Below are positions 44,979 to 57,800 of a stretch of 64,000 bases of DNA, one piece after another. The notes under the pieces were generated by a model that was not told the DNA's origin, did not search any database, and worked only from the letters and a program-made list of their open reading frames with translations. Source of the stretch: Candidatus Poribacteria bacterium (GTDB lineage: Bacteria > Poribacteria > WGA-4E > UBA9662); NCBI GenBank assembly GCA_012963885.1, contig DTUY01000088.1, positions 1 through 64,000 of the forward strand. The letters are read 5' to 3'. Position numbers and translations under genes: made by a program. Within the stretch, counting starts at the first letter, position 1. Each line of letters begins with the position of its first letter.

Positions 44979-46589
44979 ATGATCGAGCTTTACGATACAA
45001 CACTAAGAGACGGAAGCCAGGGCGAAAGTGTTACTTTCTCTATCAAGGACAAGATGCTTATTATTTCTGAACTAGATCAACTAGGCATTCATTTCATTGA
45101 AGGAGGATATCCCGGATCTAATCCCAAAGATGTTGATTTTTTTCAACAGGTAAAGTCCAGGCAACTACAAAATGCGCAGGTTGTTCCATTTGGATCAACC
45201 CATCACCCGCGCTTCAAACCGAGCGAAGATCCGAATCTAATGGCGCTACTTGAGACAGAAATGCAAACAGTGACAATCTTTGGAAAAACTTGGGAGTTGC
45301 ATGCGAGAGATGTCCTGCGTGTTGAACCAGAAGAAAACCTCGATTTAATTGAAAGTTCAATCGAATTTCTGGTAGAGCATGGATGTGAAGTTATTTACGA
45401 TGCTGAGCATTTTTTCGATGGTTACTACGACAATTCCAGATATGCTATGGAAACACTCAAAGCTGCAGGGAGAGCCAAGGCAAAATGTCTGGTTTTATGT
45501 GACACCAATGGCGGACGATTGCCGTTAGAGATACAAGAAGCAATACGTGCTGTGAAGTCAGAGATAAATTTACCATTTGGTATCCATGCACATAATGATT
45601 CTGGGGTTGCTGTCGCCAACTCGGTTCTTAGCATCCAAGCGGGGGCGACACATGTACAAGGAACATTTAACGGATATGGTGAACGCTGCGGCAATGCGAA
45701 TCTATCGGCTATAATTCCGAACTTAAAATTGAAATTGGGAATCGATTGTATTGAAGATGAACAACTTCAGCGTTTGACCAGTGTCTCACGGTTGATTAGT
45801 GAATTAGCTAACTTGCCGCATGACGAACGACAAGCATATGTAGGCAGATCCGCCTTTGCTCATAAAGGAGGACTCCATACCGACGCGATTCACAAAAATC
45901 GGCTGACCTATGAGCATATTGATCCTGTGACTGTTGGAAACGAACAGCGAATCCTCGTCTCTGAGCAGGCGGGTAGAGGAACACTAATTAAGAAAATTGA
46001 GCGTGAATATTCTGGTTACGACAAAGACTCCCCCGAGATTGTTTCCCTTTTTAACAAATTGAAAGAGGCTGAAAATGAAGGATATCAATATGAAGCTGCA
46101 GAAGGATCGTTTGAGCTTTTAACTCATAAGATTTTCAACGAACACCTGTCTTTCTTTGATCTACTTGGGTTTCGCGTGATTATAGAAAAATCCCAGAATA
46201 ATAGTATATACACAGAAGCAACCATCAAGCTCGTGGATCGAGAAGGTAGGACCGTTCATACCGCGGCTGATGGTGATGGTCCTGTTAATGCACTTGATAA
46301 TGCTCTACGAAAGGCGTTAGAGCAGTTTTATCCTGTACTGAAAGAGATCCATTTAGTGGACTACAAGGTACGGGTTTTAGACACCAAAGCAGGCACTGGT
46401 GCAAAGGTACGCGTGCTACTTGAAGCAAGTGATGGCAAGGATATATGGGGTACGGTTGGTGTCTCCGAAAATATTATCCAGGCTAGCTGGGACGCGTTGA
46501 CTGACAGTATGGAATACAAACTCTACAAAGATCAGAGGCGGATTGAGAGGGATTTGATAGGTCCTGCCTTGGAATCAACTGGCAAATAG
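44979..46589 (+). CDS. cimA: (R)-citramalate synthase
   Basis: A 536-aa enzyme condensing pyruvate and acetyl-CoA to citramalate, the entry of the threonine-independent isoleucine pathway. The ATG at 44979 follows AAGGA and gives the family's exact N-terminus IELYDTTLRDGSQGESV. The metal-binding HAHND (about residue 205) and NGYGERCGNANL are conserved, as is FAHKGGLHTDAIHKN. The C-terminal third is the LeuA-type regulatory dimer domain (VRVLDTKAGTGAKVRVLLEA). The length and the IEGGYPGSNPKD segment favour CimA over 2-isopropylmalate synthase or homocitrate synthase. No other branched-chain amino-acid gene is in the window. Confidence 0.92.
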   Translation: MIELYDTTLRDGSQGESVTFSIKDKMLIISELDQLGIHFIEGGYPGSNPKDVDFFQQVKSRQLQNAQVVPFGSTHHPRFKPSEDPNLMALLETEMQTVTIFGKTWELHARDVLRVEPEENLDLIESSIEFLVEHGCEVIYDAEHFFDGYYDNSRYAMETLKAAGRAKAKCLVLCDTNGGRLPLEIQEAIRAVKSEINLPFGIHAHNDSGVAVANSVLSIQAGATHVQGTFNGYGERCGNANLSAIIPNLKLKLGIDCIEDEQLQRLTSVSRLISELANLPHDERQAYVGRSAFAHKGGLHTDAIHKNRLTYEHIDPVTVGNEQRILVSEQAGRGTLIKKIEREYSGYDKDSPEIVSLFNKLKEAENEGYQYEAAEGSFELLTHKIFNEHLSFFDLLGFRVIIEKSQNNSIYTEATIKLVDREGRTVHTAADGDGPVNALDNALRKALEQFYPVLKEIHLVDYKVRVLDTKAGTGAKVRVLLEASDGKDIWGTVGVSENIIQASWDALTDSMEYKLYKDQRRIERDLIGPALESTGK

Positions 46590-46609
46590 AAACACGGTGG
46601 GAGGTAAAA

Positions 46610-47155
46610 ATGAGAGCTTTTCAAAATATTGAAGCGTCCGCTCAGAAAATTATTGAGATATGTGGCAAGAGCCAGTTAAAAAAAAGTGACAAAGATCATC
46701 TTCTCAAGCTACAAGCTGAGATGCATACTAGCATCGAAAACCTTCTAGAATGTGAGATATGTGGTTGCATCGTCAGTTTTTTGGTCGAGATCAAAATTGG
46801 TAATGTTAGTGCTAAGACCTGTAGAGACTGTGGTATTAAAGCACTTGAAGCTGGTGAAGTTAAGAAGACATCACCACGTCGAAAATCAAGCAGGACTCGC
46901 AATACAACAGCGGGAGCTAAGCGCACTAATATCACGCCTGTGGAGAAGAGTCTACCAGAAATCCATGCCAAAATTGAAAGTCAAACCGATCTCAAAAAAA
47001 CAGAAATCCGTAAAATTCAAAAGCTTATTGATGAAATTCCAACACCAATGAATCTGACAAACACCGTAGACTATGTTTCAAGAGAAGCAGAAATTGCAAG
47101 ATTGAAAGTCGATTCAGATGCTTTGAAAAAAGCCATTAAACTAATAATGGCATAA
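46610..47155 (+). CDS. Small zinc-ribbon protein with basic linker and C-terminal coiled coil
   Basis: A 181-aa cytoplasmic protein. Cysteine pairs in ECEICGC and CRDCG (about residues 48-78, spaced 23 apart) form a likely zinc ribbon. A Lys/Arg/Ser/Thr-rich linker follows (TSPRRKSSRTRNTTAGAK), then a helical C-terminus (DLKKTEIRKIQKLIDEIP). GGGAGG precedes the ATG. It lies 20 nt after cimA and 18 nt before the large cohesin protein, so these may be one transcript. Function unknown; nucleic-acid binding is plausible from the basic linker. Confidence 0.7.
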   Translation: MRAFQNIEASAQKIIEICGKSQLKKSDKDHLLKLQAEMHTSIENLLECEICGCIVSFLVEIKIGNVSAKTCRDCGIKALEAGEVKKTSPRRKSSRTRNTTAGAKRTNITPVEKSLPEIHAKIESQTDLKKTEIRKIQKLIDEIPTPMNLTNTVDYVSREAEIARLKVDSDALKKAIKLIMA

Positions 47156-47173
47156 TTTTATGAGGAAGAACTC

Positions 47174-50100
47174 ATGCCAACGATTCGAATTTTACCAATC
47201 CTTATCTTAGTTTTCGTTGGTTCCGCAAACGCTGTTACCGTTTCCTTGCGCGGCAATGAATCTCAAAGCTCGACTTTTAAAACGCAGATTGGCGAACTGT
47301 TTAAGGTTGATATTTTTGTTGAACCGAAAGGTAAATCAATTGCTGGATTTTCCATATTTCTTTCTTTTGACAATCAATTTCTTGACATAGTTGATTCGGA
47401 TCCTGTTAGGGTGGGAACGCAACCGGTGAAAATAAGCCGAGAGGTTCCGGAAAACTGGAGGGTGTTCGATAACGATACCCATGCTGATCCAGGTAATGGC
47501 ATAGATCTATTTCAAATTGACTACGTCCAAACCTCAATTGGCGGTGGCGATTTGATCACAGATCCGACTGTTATTGGACAACTAACCTTCAAACCTAGTC
47601 TAGCAACATCATCGACTTCCATAGTGTTCGATGCCGACATATCTATATCGCGTGTTACTGAGATTACCTTTGTCAATGCGGAGAACAATCAACAGCAAGC
47701 CGCATTCTCAAAAGTGTCGCCTGCTGTGATATCAGTCGGTGGTGGACCGTTGCTTACTAAGACTTTCCCCCCAATTCGTCTTTTGTTAGGGGAAAGCGAT
47801 AAGTCACTTAATCTCAATGATTACGTCACCGATTCTAACGACTCTAATGATCTTCTCACATGGTCAGCTGAAGGTGACCACATAGCGATTGAGATTAATC
47901 AGTCAACGCATCTAGCAATACTTTCCGTCAGTGATAAGTTTGTTGGCACAACCGAAGTACTATTTACGGTAAAAGACCCCAAAGGTAATAGCGCTTTTGG
48001 CATAGCACAGGTCACGGTTGTGTCGGCCCCCCAAATTTTGCCGTTTCCAAAGATTAATTCTCGGGTTGGAAAAACTAAGTCGATTAATCTTGGTAATTAT
48101 GTGGTTGATCATGATTCGCCAGATCTTAAAGGTTTAAGTTGGGAAATTAGTCAGGGATCAAAGCTCCTCGATCTCAACTTAAGCCGTGGTATCCTGACTG
48201 TGCGTGGTAAAGTAATACAAATTGATCCAGCTGTAGCAATTGCTTTGAAGGCAACTGACGCAGATCAACACAGTACCATAGCGCCACTTTTTATCTCCAT
48301 TTTTTCAGATCAGGAGGCGTTAGTAATCAAAGAAATACCGGAGGTCATTGTAACCAATGTGGGGCAAATGATTACGCCAGTCACGGGTATAATACTTGAC
48401 GATTATGTTTTCGATATCGAATTTCCTTCCAATCGCATGAGTTGGACATTCGATCAAAGTCAGAATTTGGTACTTGACATTAATCTGGAAAGCCGAAGAT
48501 TCCATATATTGAAATCGAAAAATGGTTGGATTGGTACCGAGAAGGTAACGCTCCGCGCGACTAATCCAAGTGGGAAGGCAGTTGCCACTTCAATAGATGT
48601 AAGAGTAATCGAAGCTGGTGCACCTCCAATTCTATCTGAAATTCCTGCTATGAAACTGCTAGTTAATGATGGAAGTAAGGTTGCGGAAAATCTGAAAACT
48701 CTTCAACTTAATTTAAAGAAGTATGTTTTAGACTATAACCATACTCCTAAAGAGATGAAATGGGAATCTAGTGATCATCAATTAGTTAAGGTCAACATTA
48801 ATCCACAGGGAATAGCAACAATCTCTGCTGATCAAGAAACAACAGAGATGATCAGAGTCTACGCTGTAGATCCAGACGGGAATCGGGACAGTACTAGATT
48901 CATCGTCACAGTTATTAACCCGGCTACACCCACTATTAAAGCTTTGCCTGCAATTCGGCTCAGGTCGGGTGAAAGCATCCAACCATTTGATCTTGATGAT
49001 TTTGTAACAGATATCTTTACACCGGATGAACGGATCATATGGAAATCTGAAGGTTTTGATCCAAGGAACCTACTTGTTGAGATTGATAAGCAAAGACGAG
49101 TGAAATTTACGGCTAAATCGACATGGCACGGCACAGAAACTGTCAAGTTGACAGCAACCAACGAAGCAACCTTATTTCAAACTGTGCCAATTAGCGTAGT
49201 TGGCACGGCTAGACCGAAAATCACCTTTAAAACTGACAAACTCGAGATTGGTGAAGGGTGGCGAGTCATAATTAATCTGGACACAATTGTTAATGATCCG
49301 GATACTGAGAAAGATAAACTCAATTGGAAAATCGAACCGATTAAAATCTTATCGGCTCTCGTTAATCCAGTCAGCCGAACCTTAGTTATTGAAGCACCGA
49401 AAAAATCAGCAGGCAATTACAAATTGAACCTCTCCGTTATCGATCCGGACGATAATAATGACGCAGCCCCTTTTTCGGTAGCAGTCGTTAATTATAGCAA
49501 GTCAAAGCCAGTAATTACTGAACTCAACAAAATCTCCTTCCGGAGCGATCAGACATATTCACTTCCATTGGATAAAGTTATCGTTGATAAGGATACACAG
49601 CTCGACCGAATCGCTTGGAGGATATTGGGTAATAAAAAAGTCAAGGTAAGTATCGATCCGGGGAGACAGATATCTTTCTCGGCTCTTTCCAAGGATTTCG
49701 AAGGGACAGAACTAATTACCTTGATAGCAACAGATCCGGAGGAGCAATCGGATAAAAAAAGTGTTCTTATTACTGTCGTTCTGCCACCGCAAACACCTAT
49801 AATTAAAGAATTTCCGGAAATCAATATTCACCAAAAAGAGATAGATAACAGTCTTAAGTTGCCAGATTACGTTTCGGATCGTGACACACCGTTTGAAAAA
49901 CTCAAGTTCACAATTGTCAACCAAGTTCATACTGCCGTTAAGCTCGATTTGGAATCGAAGACTTTGGTTATTACTTCTGCCGACAAAGAAGTGGGTAAGG
50001 AGGAAGTAACGTTGGTGGCGGAAGATCCTGAAAAGAATCGGGCAAGTCAAACAATTGTCATTAATGTTGCCAAATCTCCGCCTATTGAACCGCCCACGTT

Positions 50101-51610
50101 GCTAGAGTTTCCTGTGCTGTCTATTAAGCTATCCGAGTTGCTGGACGCTAAACCATTTACTATAAAACTTGATGATTTTGTTCAGGACAAAGACACAGAT
50201 AAGAAAAGTCTAAACTGGAGTATCAATGAAGGATCGGATAATGTCAAAGGAGAGATTGAATCGAAAACTCGGGTCGCGACAATTACGATTCTTAAAAAAG
50301 ATTTTACTGGGGATGAAGGATTATCGATCAAAGTCAGCGATCCAGAAGGGAAAGAGGCCAAAGGCAAAATTCAGGTGACCGTGATTGATGATAGTCCCAA
50401 GCCCCCCCAAATTGTTGATTTGCCAAGTCAGATCACCTTCAAATGCGGTATTCCAGAGGTGTCCCTAGATCTTAGTAAGTACGTGAAGGATCCGGATAGC
50501 CCAATGGACAGCCTAAAACTAACATTGAGTTCAGAGTCAAAAAAGATATTGATTGAGGATATAGATCCATTATCGCAAATCGTTAAAATTGCACCGGTAT
50601 CGGATTTTACTGGAGCTGAAGTTCTTACCTTTACTGTCACAGACCCAGGTGGGTTAACTGCTACAGATCAGTTACCTGTCTTCATTGAGGCGACTGGTGT
50701 TGATAGCAATCCGCCTGTTTTACCTGCTTCGATATCAATTGAAATCACGCCAGACAAACCTCAATCTGTCAATCTAAATGAAATAGTCTTTGACGCTGAC
50801 ACTCCAACATCGCGGATTAGTTGGTCTTGGGAAAGTAACGAGAAATTTGACTTTGAGGTCAACGAGGAAACAAAAATCGGACAACTCACGCTCAAAAACA
50901 TGTATCAAGACTTCCGTGGTACTGAATCAATTCCGTTATCAGCAGAAGATCAGGAATGTGGAAGTGCTTCAACTATACTGAGAGTCACAGTTCTGGATCC
51001 TCCGGATACAACACCTCCGAGTTTCACAATTTACTTACTGCCGAATCCCATTCAACCCGATTTTTTGACTGTAAACGTACAAGCATCCGAGCAACTCAAA
51101 ACAAGACCTAAACTGAAGATCAACGATGAAAACGTGCCCATTCAGCCGAACGGAGATGTGCCACTAACATGGAGTAGTATCTACATCGTGCCGAAAGACT
51201 TCGTAGGATTGATTGAATTCATCGTCACCGGTGAAGATACCGCAGGGTTAAGCAAGACAGAATCAAAAATCCTTGAACGCAGCGCGTTACCATCAGCACC
51301 TAAAGAACCACGGGTAAGATTGACAAAACTGTTCCCGAACTATCCAAATCCGTTTAATCCTGAAACTTGGATTCCCTACCAGCTAGCTGAATCATCAAAT
51401 GTGATAATCAAAATATACTCCGATTCTGGATTCTTAGTTAGGGAGCTCAACCTCGGGTATCAACATGCTGGATGCTACATTGACCGCAACAAGGCTATCC
51501 ACTGGGATGGTCGAAACAGTTTGGGGGAAGTTGTCGCCGCCGGTCTTTATTTCTATCAACTGATAGCTGATGACTTCACCAAAACTCGACCTGCCTTGAT
51601 TGTTAAGTGA
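47174..51610 (+). CDS. Large secreted protein: cohesin-like domain plus eleven beta-sandwich repeats and sorting tail
   Basis: A 1478-aa protein with a signal peptide (IRILPILILVFVGSANA) and GAGGAAGA just upstream. About residues 20-190 form a cohesin-like domain (ELFKVDIFVEPKGKSIAGFS, IDLFQIDYV). Eleven repeats of about 100 residues follow, each of the form 'P.I...P.I.L..G....L.L..YV.D.D.P...L.W......V.......L.......GTE.V.L.A.DP.G', a cadherin/Ig-like unit. The C-terminus has LFPNYPNPFNPETWIPYQLA, then the FlgD-like sandwich ending GLYFYQLIADD...ALIVK. This tail is nearly identical to that of the protein at 26363. It probably forms a long extracellular rod that presents the cohesin-like head. 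No catalytic motif was seen. Confidence 0.82.
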   Translation: MPTIRILPILILVFVGSANAVTVSLRGNESQSSTFKTQIGELFKVDIFVEPKGKSIAGFSIFLSFDNQFLDIVDSDPVRVGTQPVKISREVPENWRVFDNDTHADPGNGIDLFQIDYVQTSIGGGDLITDPTVIGQLTFKPSLATSSTSIVFDADISISRVTEITFVNAENNQQQAAFSKVSPAVISVGGGPLLTKTFPPIRLLLGESDKSLNLNDYVTDSNDSNDLLTWSAEGDHIAIEINQSTHLAILSVSDKFVGTTEVLFTVKDPKGNSAFGIAQVTVVSAPQILPFPKINSRVGKTKSINLGNYVVDHDSPDLKGLSWEISQGSKLLDLNLSRGILTVRGKVIQIDPAVAIALKATDADQHSTIAPLFISIFSDQEALVIKEIPEVIVTNVGQMITPVTGIILDDYVFDIEFPSNRMSWTFDQSQNLVLDINLESRRFHILKSKNGWIGTEKVTLRATNPSGKAVATSIDVRVIEAGAPPILSEIPAMKLLVNDGSKVAENLKTLQLNLKKYVLDYNHTPKEMKWESSDHQLVKVNINPQGIATISADQETTEMIRVYAVDPDGNRDSTRFIVTVINPATPTIKALPAIRLRSGESIQPFDLDDFVTDIFTPDERIIWKSEGFDPRNLLVEIDKQRRVKFTAKSTWHGTETVKLTATNEATLFQTVPISVVGTARPKITFKTDKLEIGEGWRVIINLDTIVNDPDTEKDKLNWKIEPIKILSALVNPVSRTLVIEAPKKSAGNYKLNLSVIDPDDNNDAAPFSVAVVNYSKSKPVITELNKISFRSDQTYSLPLDKVIVDKDTQLDRIAWRILGNKKVKVSIDPGRQISFSALSKDFEGTELITLIATDPEEQSDKKSVLITVVLPPQTPIIKEFPEINIHQKEIDNSLKLPDYVSDRDTPFEKLKFTIVNQVHTAVKLDLESKTLVITSADKEVGKEEVTLVAEDPEKNRASQTIVINVAKSPPIEPPTLLEFPVLSIKLSELLDAKPFTIKLDDFVQDKDTDKKSLNWSINEGSDNVKGEIESKTRVATITILKKDFTGDEGLSIKVSDPEGKEAKGKIQVTVIDDSPKPPQIVDLPSQITFKCGIPEVSLDLSKYVKDPDSPMDSLKLTLSSESKKILIEDIDPLSQIVKIAPVSDFTGAEVLTFTVTDPGGLTATDQLPVFIEATGVDSNPPVLPASISIEITPDKPQSVNLNEIVFDADTPTSRISWSWESNEKFDFEVNEETKIGQLTLKNMYQDFRGTESIPLSAEDQECGSASTILRVTVLDPPDTTPPSFTIYLLPNPIQPDFLTVNVQASEQLKTRPKLKINDENVPIQPNGDVPLTWSSIYIVPKDFVGLIEFIVTGEDTAGLSKTESKILERSALPSAPKEPRVRLTKLFPNYPNPFNPETWIPYQLAESSNVIIKIYSDSGFLVRELNLGYQHAGCYIDRNKAIHWDGRNSLGEVVAAGLYFYQLIADDFTKTRPALIVK

Positions 51611-51840
51611 TACACCTCCCCAGATTGACATCCCCCTTCATTTTGGATAAAATATTCAAGTTAAACTGAAAAATTCTCCTGCTAAATTTCTGCAATAAGG
51701 GGACAGTTGTCCTCAACTTGATTGGGGAATAGCTAAATCCATATAGTAGTAAATGAAGGGTAAAGTAGGAAGTCTCCAATTTTGCTATCCCTATTTCTAA
51801 TTTTTTACATCTTCAGTATTATTTAAGATTATCCAGAACC

Positions 51841-54800
51841 ATGTTAGGCTCCAAAAGATTATTTCTAAGTGTCCTTTTTCTTGTTTTGATCCCTTTTTTT
51901 GCATATGCACAGCAAACTCCGGAAACTAGAATTATTAGCGGTGTCAGCGGAACAGTTTCACACGGAGATGTTGTTTTTATGTGGATGGGACAATCTACGG
52001 ATAGACCTATTCTTGGCTATTACTACACCTTGGGAAATGCTGAGCCTGTCTTTACTGATGCAACTCAGGTTACTTTCTTCGATCTGTTCGATGGCATTTA
52101 CTCTTTTTCTATCAGTGCAATTGATATTGATGGGGTTATTGATCCGACACCAGCTTTTGAAAACTTCCAAGTTAGTCGTAACGTCCAACTGGAAGTTGAA
52201 TTTAATGGACAGAGCAATTTCGCAAATTACCTTCAGAGCGGCAGAATTCTGCAAGGTATGAGTCTGAATCAGCATGATGACGATTGGTATAAATTCGATG
52301 TTTCCAACGTAGGTGCCATTACTGTCAGTTTAAAACGAGTGGGAGGCACTGGATTAGCTACGGCAAAGATTTATCAAAAGATTGCTTCCGACGCTAACAA
52401 GATAGCAGAATTTCATATTGATCAGCAGAATGCCCAGCGTCAGATAATGACCATCGGTGTTGCTGAGGGTAGCTATTTTATTCAGATCCAGCCGGGTATT
52501 GTTGATTTCGATTTTACGGGTTATACGCTTGCTGTTTCACCAAACAAACTGGGAGATGGCGTAGCTTGGGATGTTGAAAATAATGATACATTTGCTGATG
52601 CGTCCCCTTTGAAGTTTCCTGCGAATCAGCAACTTACCCTTATCGGCAGTCAAAATAGCATAGGTGATCTCGATTGGTTTACACTTCAGATTTTGCGACG
52701 ACAGAAACTCAAGGTTATCTTTGAGCGTCTCGGGGCATCCAGCCAAACAATGACCTATCTATACCGATCACCAGTGGGGAACGAGGTCAGTCGACAGGTC
52801 GGTCTACTGGAAGCGACTACCCTGAACGGGCATTTTGCTCAACTTGAAACCTACGTTGCTCCGGGTAACTACCTCTTCAAAATAGACAATGGGACTTTCC
52901 AAGAAGCTATAAACTATATTGTTCTGCTCCAGTTGGAAGAAATAGGAGTGGGAATGATCACCGAGTTTGAACCGAATAATATCTCTCCTTTATTGAATCC
53001 GAACAGTGCTGATCGTATTAGTTTGGGAAAAACGCTTGTCGGGTCAAGTTGGAATGGGAATGAAGACATAGATTGGTTCCAGATCAGCATACCAAATCTA
53101 GATCGTTTAGATCAGAGTATTCTCCATATTAGTTTTGAGCGTTCGCTAGGAATTGGTTCAACACGATTAGAGGTTTTTAGTCACAGCGGTATCAAAGTCG
53201 GTGAACTGAAGATTTCTGCCCAAAACGATCAAAGCGGTCAACTTTCGGTGCCAGTAAACAACCGGACGCTAATTCTTCGGTTGACTCCAACTCATGAATC
53301 AGCTATGGCAGACTATAGGCTTCGACCAACATTGATCAAATCTGCTCGTCATTTGGCAGAAAAGGCACTGGTCCTAGATGAAAAGTTGATAGTTGAAGTC
53401 AAGTTAAGCCAATCTGTGAGTGCAGCAACTTTTGACCTAATCGGTGATTTCACCTCGCCTTCCGCAGATTTTCGGACGAAAAATATCCCGTTGATTGCAA
53501 CAGAATCCTCTGGTAATGACACCGCTCTAACAGGTAGTTACCAAATGTTATTAGGTGATGATGCTACTTCGGTGACTGTTATGGTTAAACTCACGGACTC
53601 GGATAATCGAATCCTCAATATCAATTTGCCCAATCAGATTGAAATCGATACAACCGTCCCTGAAATTAAGCTTTTAGAACATAATGGACGTGGAGTTCTT
53701 ATAGCTGGGGACCAATTGGAAGTTGTGCTTCACGGTGATGTTGAAGATGTAGAAGCCTCTGTCGAAATTATCGATGCTGAAACCGGATTTAAAGCCGTAA
53801 AGATCCCGATGAAACGAATAGATAACAACTGGCAGGCTATCTACCAGGTGAAGCCCAGCGACACCATTAAGAATGGGATTGTTGTCGCCCGGTTAACTGA
53901 TGATGCCGGAAATACGGCAACAGTACAGACCCAGCGACAAGTGAATTTAATAGGGAAATCTCCCAAAATTATATCGGCAGATCACGACGCAGACCTGCCA
54001 TTGGGACTTGGTCAAACGTTAACAGTCACAATGGTTGCGACGACTAATGGAACTGCTACGTTTTCGATTAATGACCCAATTTCTATGACCGGCGATGGAC
54101 AAGGCGTTTACGTGGGCAGGTATATTGTGCAGGAAGGGGATCAACTGAAAGACGCAAAGATTAGCATCGGTTTTGTTGATCAAAGCGGTCAAAGGGTTGA
54201 CATCGAAGTTTCTAAATCACTGACCATCGACGGCAATTTGCCTGAATCTGTCCGTGTGCTGGAAGCAGTGGATGTGCCAGACGATCAAGGATTTAGGATA
54301 TATCTTAAGTGGGAACCTTCTGTCGATCCGACACTTTCACACTATAACGTTTACTTGTCAGACCGACCAATCCGAGAGGTTGGTAAACCCATACTTGGAA
54401 ACCTCAAGACAACAAGTACTGTCCTAAGTGTTCCATTAAATAATGTTCCGTTTTACATAGCCATCACGGCTACCGACAGTGTGGGTAACGTGTCTCGTAT
54501 ATCTGCTGAATCTGTGGTGAATAGAGTCAAGACAATTGACAATCTACCACCTAATCCTGTCGTGCTAGTATCTGCTATCGACACGCCAGATGATGCGGGC
54601 AAGAGTGTTACTGTGTCTTGGACACATCCGAGTTTTGATTCCGATTTTCATAAATATAGAATTTACGCTTCTGAACTATCTCCAACCAATTCCTCCGCGG
54701 TTCTTGAACTCCAATCTGAAATCTTTAACGTCGCCTTAACTTCAGTTGACGTGTCAACTGTTATTGATAACAAAGACCAGTTTTTTTTAGTCACTGCTAT

Positions 54801-57800
54801 TGATAAATCTGGCAATGAATCGGCTATTGTTGAGGGTGCCATCTCCGCAGCGACACATTCGACTGCTAATGTTATTTTAGATTCCGATGGATTGCTTCGT
54901 TTTCAGACAGCGCCGATCGGCCTCATTCATTACAATTCTCCCTCTTTCCGATGGAGTTCGTTTCGGTCTGAGACGAAGTACCGTTATCAATTGGATCAGC
55001 ACTCGCCCCGGATCATAAACGCCACCAAACTTCTGCTCAGGGATCTAGCACCAGGTAGTCACCAATTGCGGGTCGAAACCCTAGACGGAAAGCAATCGGT
55101 AATCAGACGATTTTCTGTTTCTGATTCATTGCTTAGTGAAAACGAGCCCAACAATAATTCTGATCAAGCTAATAATCTGCCACTCAACTGGGAAATTCGA
55201 GCTGATGCAGCTGATATCGATTTTTATCAGATTCAAGTAGAACATAAGGGGGTCTTAGACATCTATCTCGGTCGAAACATCTCCCCATTAACAATCACTG
55301 TTTATCGAGGGCAGCAACCTATTGCCGTTGGTCAAGTCCAGCCGAACAAGTTAAGTCCTATCAGCATCGGCGTGTTGCCCGAATCCTATCTAGTAGTTGT
55401 AGAGAATGATAGTCAAGCTGTTAGTCTCTACAGTTTAAGCACGCAGTTTACAATCAGCGAAGTGTGGGAAACTGAGCCCAATGATCAGGTTGCTTCCCCA
55501 ATGCCAATTGACACTGTCATCAGAGGCTCTCAGACCAGACAAGGAGATCGGGATCTTCATCGGCTTCAGCTGAACCAAGCCGGTTTGCTGGTTGTCAACG
55601 TAACCAGTGAAGATGAGAACCCAAACATGGAACTCATTCTCAAAGATGAGACAGGTGTTGTTGGCCGATCCAAGGAATCTGTCATGACTGCAGAGGTAAA
55701 AAGTGGAACATACTTTTTAGAGATTACTCCCGAAAGCGAATATCGTTTGATAGCCACACTTGTTGAGCGTGCCAATTTCTGGATTGATGATGGAACCAAA
55801 AACCCACCCAGGAACCTGCTACGATCTGGCGATAGTCTAGTTGTTGATATCAGCTGGCATGGTGAAACCAGTTTTTCACTTGACGGGGTAACATCAGAGG
55901 TCGCACTAAAAAATCCCGCCAGCATCAAGATTCCTAACAATCTGGACATTTCGGATGTGTCAATTGGGGTTACACTGGTAAACAGCCGTCAAAACGCTAT
56001 TCATTTTGAACTTTCACCGCCTCTTGAGATTCATACAACTACCCCAAATAGCATTCAAAACCTTGTAGCCTTTGATACGCCGGACGACGCTGGAGGGAAT
56101 GTTACGCTGTCATGGGCACGTCCTGGCGACCTAGCTAATCTAGCAGGATACAAAATCTACCTGTTTGATGAAGGTCCAGAAGAAGATCCATCAGCATCCA
56201 GGCTTGAATCTGAAGTAAATGATCCGTTAATAACCCAAATTAGCATTTCAACGGATGTTGATGACATTGATCTTTTTTTTGCTGTAATCGCTGTGGATTT
56301 GTACGGCAACGAGTCTAAAATCACAGATTCATCAACCGATGGTCCAGTGCGATCCACCAATAACAAGATGCCACCGAACATTATTTCTGCCCGCCATAAC
56401 GCAACTAAAACTTTGGTTAATGGTGACATTTTAAATGTCGAATTAACTGGTGATAGATCTAAGACTGCTAGTTTCTCAATTACAGGTGTTGTTGAAAACA
56501 TAAAGTTGTTTGACGATGGCAAACATGACGATAAAGAAGCTAACGATGGTCATTATGCTGGGAGTTATCAGGTAAAACCGAAAGATCTTGCCATCAATAC
56601 ACTGGTTGAAGTGACATTGAATGACGGTAAAGGGAATCATGCGACTCAAGCTGTAGCACCTACGATATCTGTCGATGCAATACCACCGCGAATTAAAGAA
56701 TTGGCTCATGATGCTAAAACGCCATTGAAAGCTGGAGATACCCTCAGTATCAGTTTACTTGCTGAATCGAATATAATCGTGAAGTTTGAAATTGTTGATA
56801 AGGACAGAATAGTAATTGACACCAATCGGTTTAGTCTCGTCCAAAACATTCAACTTGAAGACAACCAGAAACCGGATGGGGATAAAGCCTTTACAATGCC
56901 GATGATAGATTTCCGCTCATCATTGGTTATTCAAGAAGGGGATGATTTAACAGACGGACATGTACGGGCTACGGTGCAGAAACTTACTGGCAAGGCGATC
57001 ATTTTGATGTCAACCACGGCGCTGACCGTCGATACAATTTCTCCGGACAAGGTTGCCGATCTGACTGCTGTTGATCGGCCGAGTGATCAAGGGTATGTTG
57101 TTCGTCTCTCTTGGCAGGCAAATCAAAATTCGGATTTTGACCACTACCGAATCTATCTGAGCAACACCCCAATTTCTCCCTATTCCCTAGAGTCAATCAA
57201 ATTTTTAACTACTAAAACCGAATCTGAAATGGTTAAGGTCGAACAGAATAATGCTGATATTTACTTGGCTGTAACAGCAGTTGATGTAGCAGGTAACATC
57301 CAACAAGACCTGTCTATGGTAACAACGCAAGCGATTGATAATATTCCGCCGGTACCAGTACAGATTGTTCTAGCAACGGACAGTCCAAACGATTTTGGAG
57401 GTCAGGTAACCTTAGCACTGCGATCGCCTAACTTCGAACCCGATTTTGCTGGTTACCGTGTCTACGTTTCAGGAGATAAGATTGCGGCAACTCAAGGGTT
57501 GAGACCTATTCTGACCATTCCTGATCGAAACCTGGTTAACATAGATGTACCGTCACCAAGTGATAAGCAACCCTATTTTTATGCCATTACAGCTATCGAT
57601 ACCTCAGCCAACGAATCGCAACTTAACACCGGTTCTGTGACACTAGCTATTCAATCTGCTAACAACATCGGACGTGAGATAGAAAATCCTGTCCAGATTG
57701 TCAGTGGACCGATTGGTACTGTACGACGAAAAGCGGTCACTTTCCACCTTTTTAGTATGGCTGAGTCACCAATCGTATTTAGTTTGAATAACCAACCGCT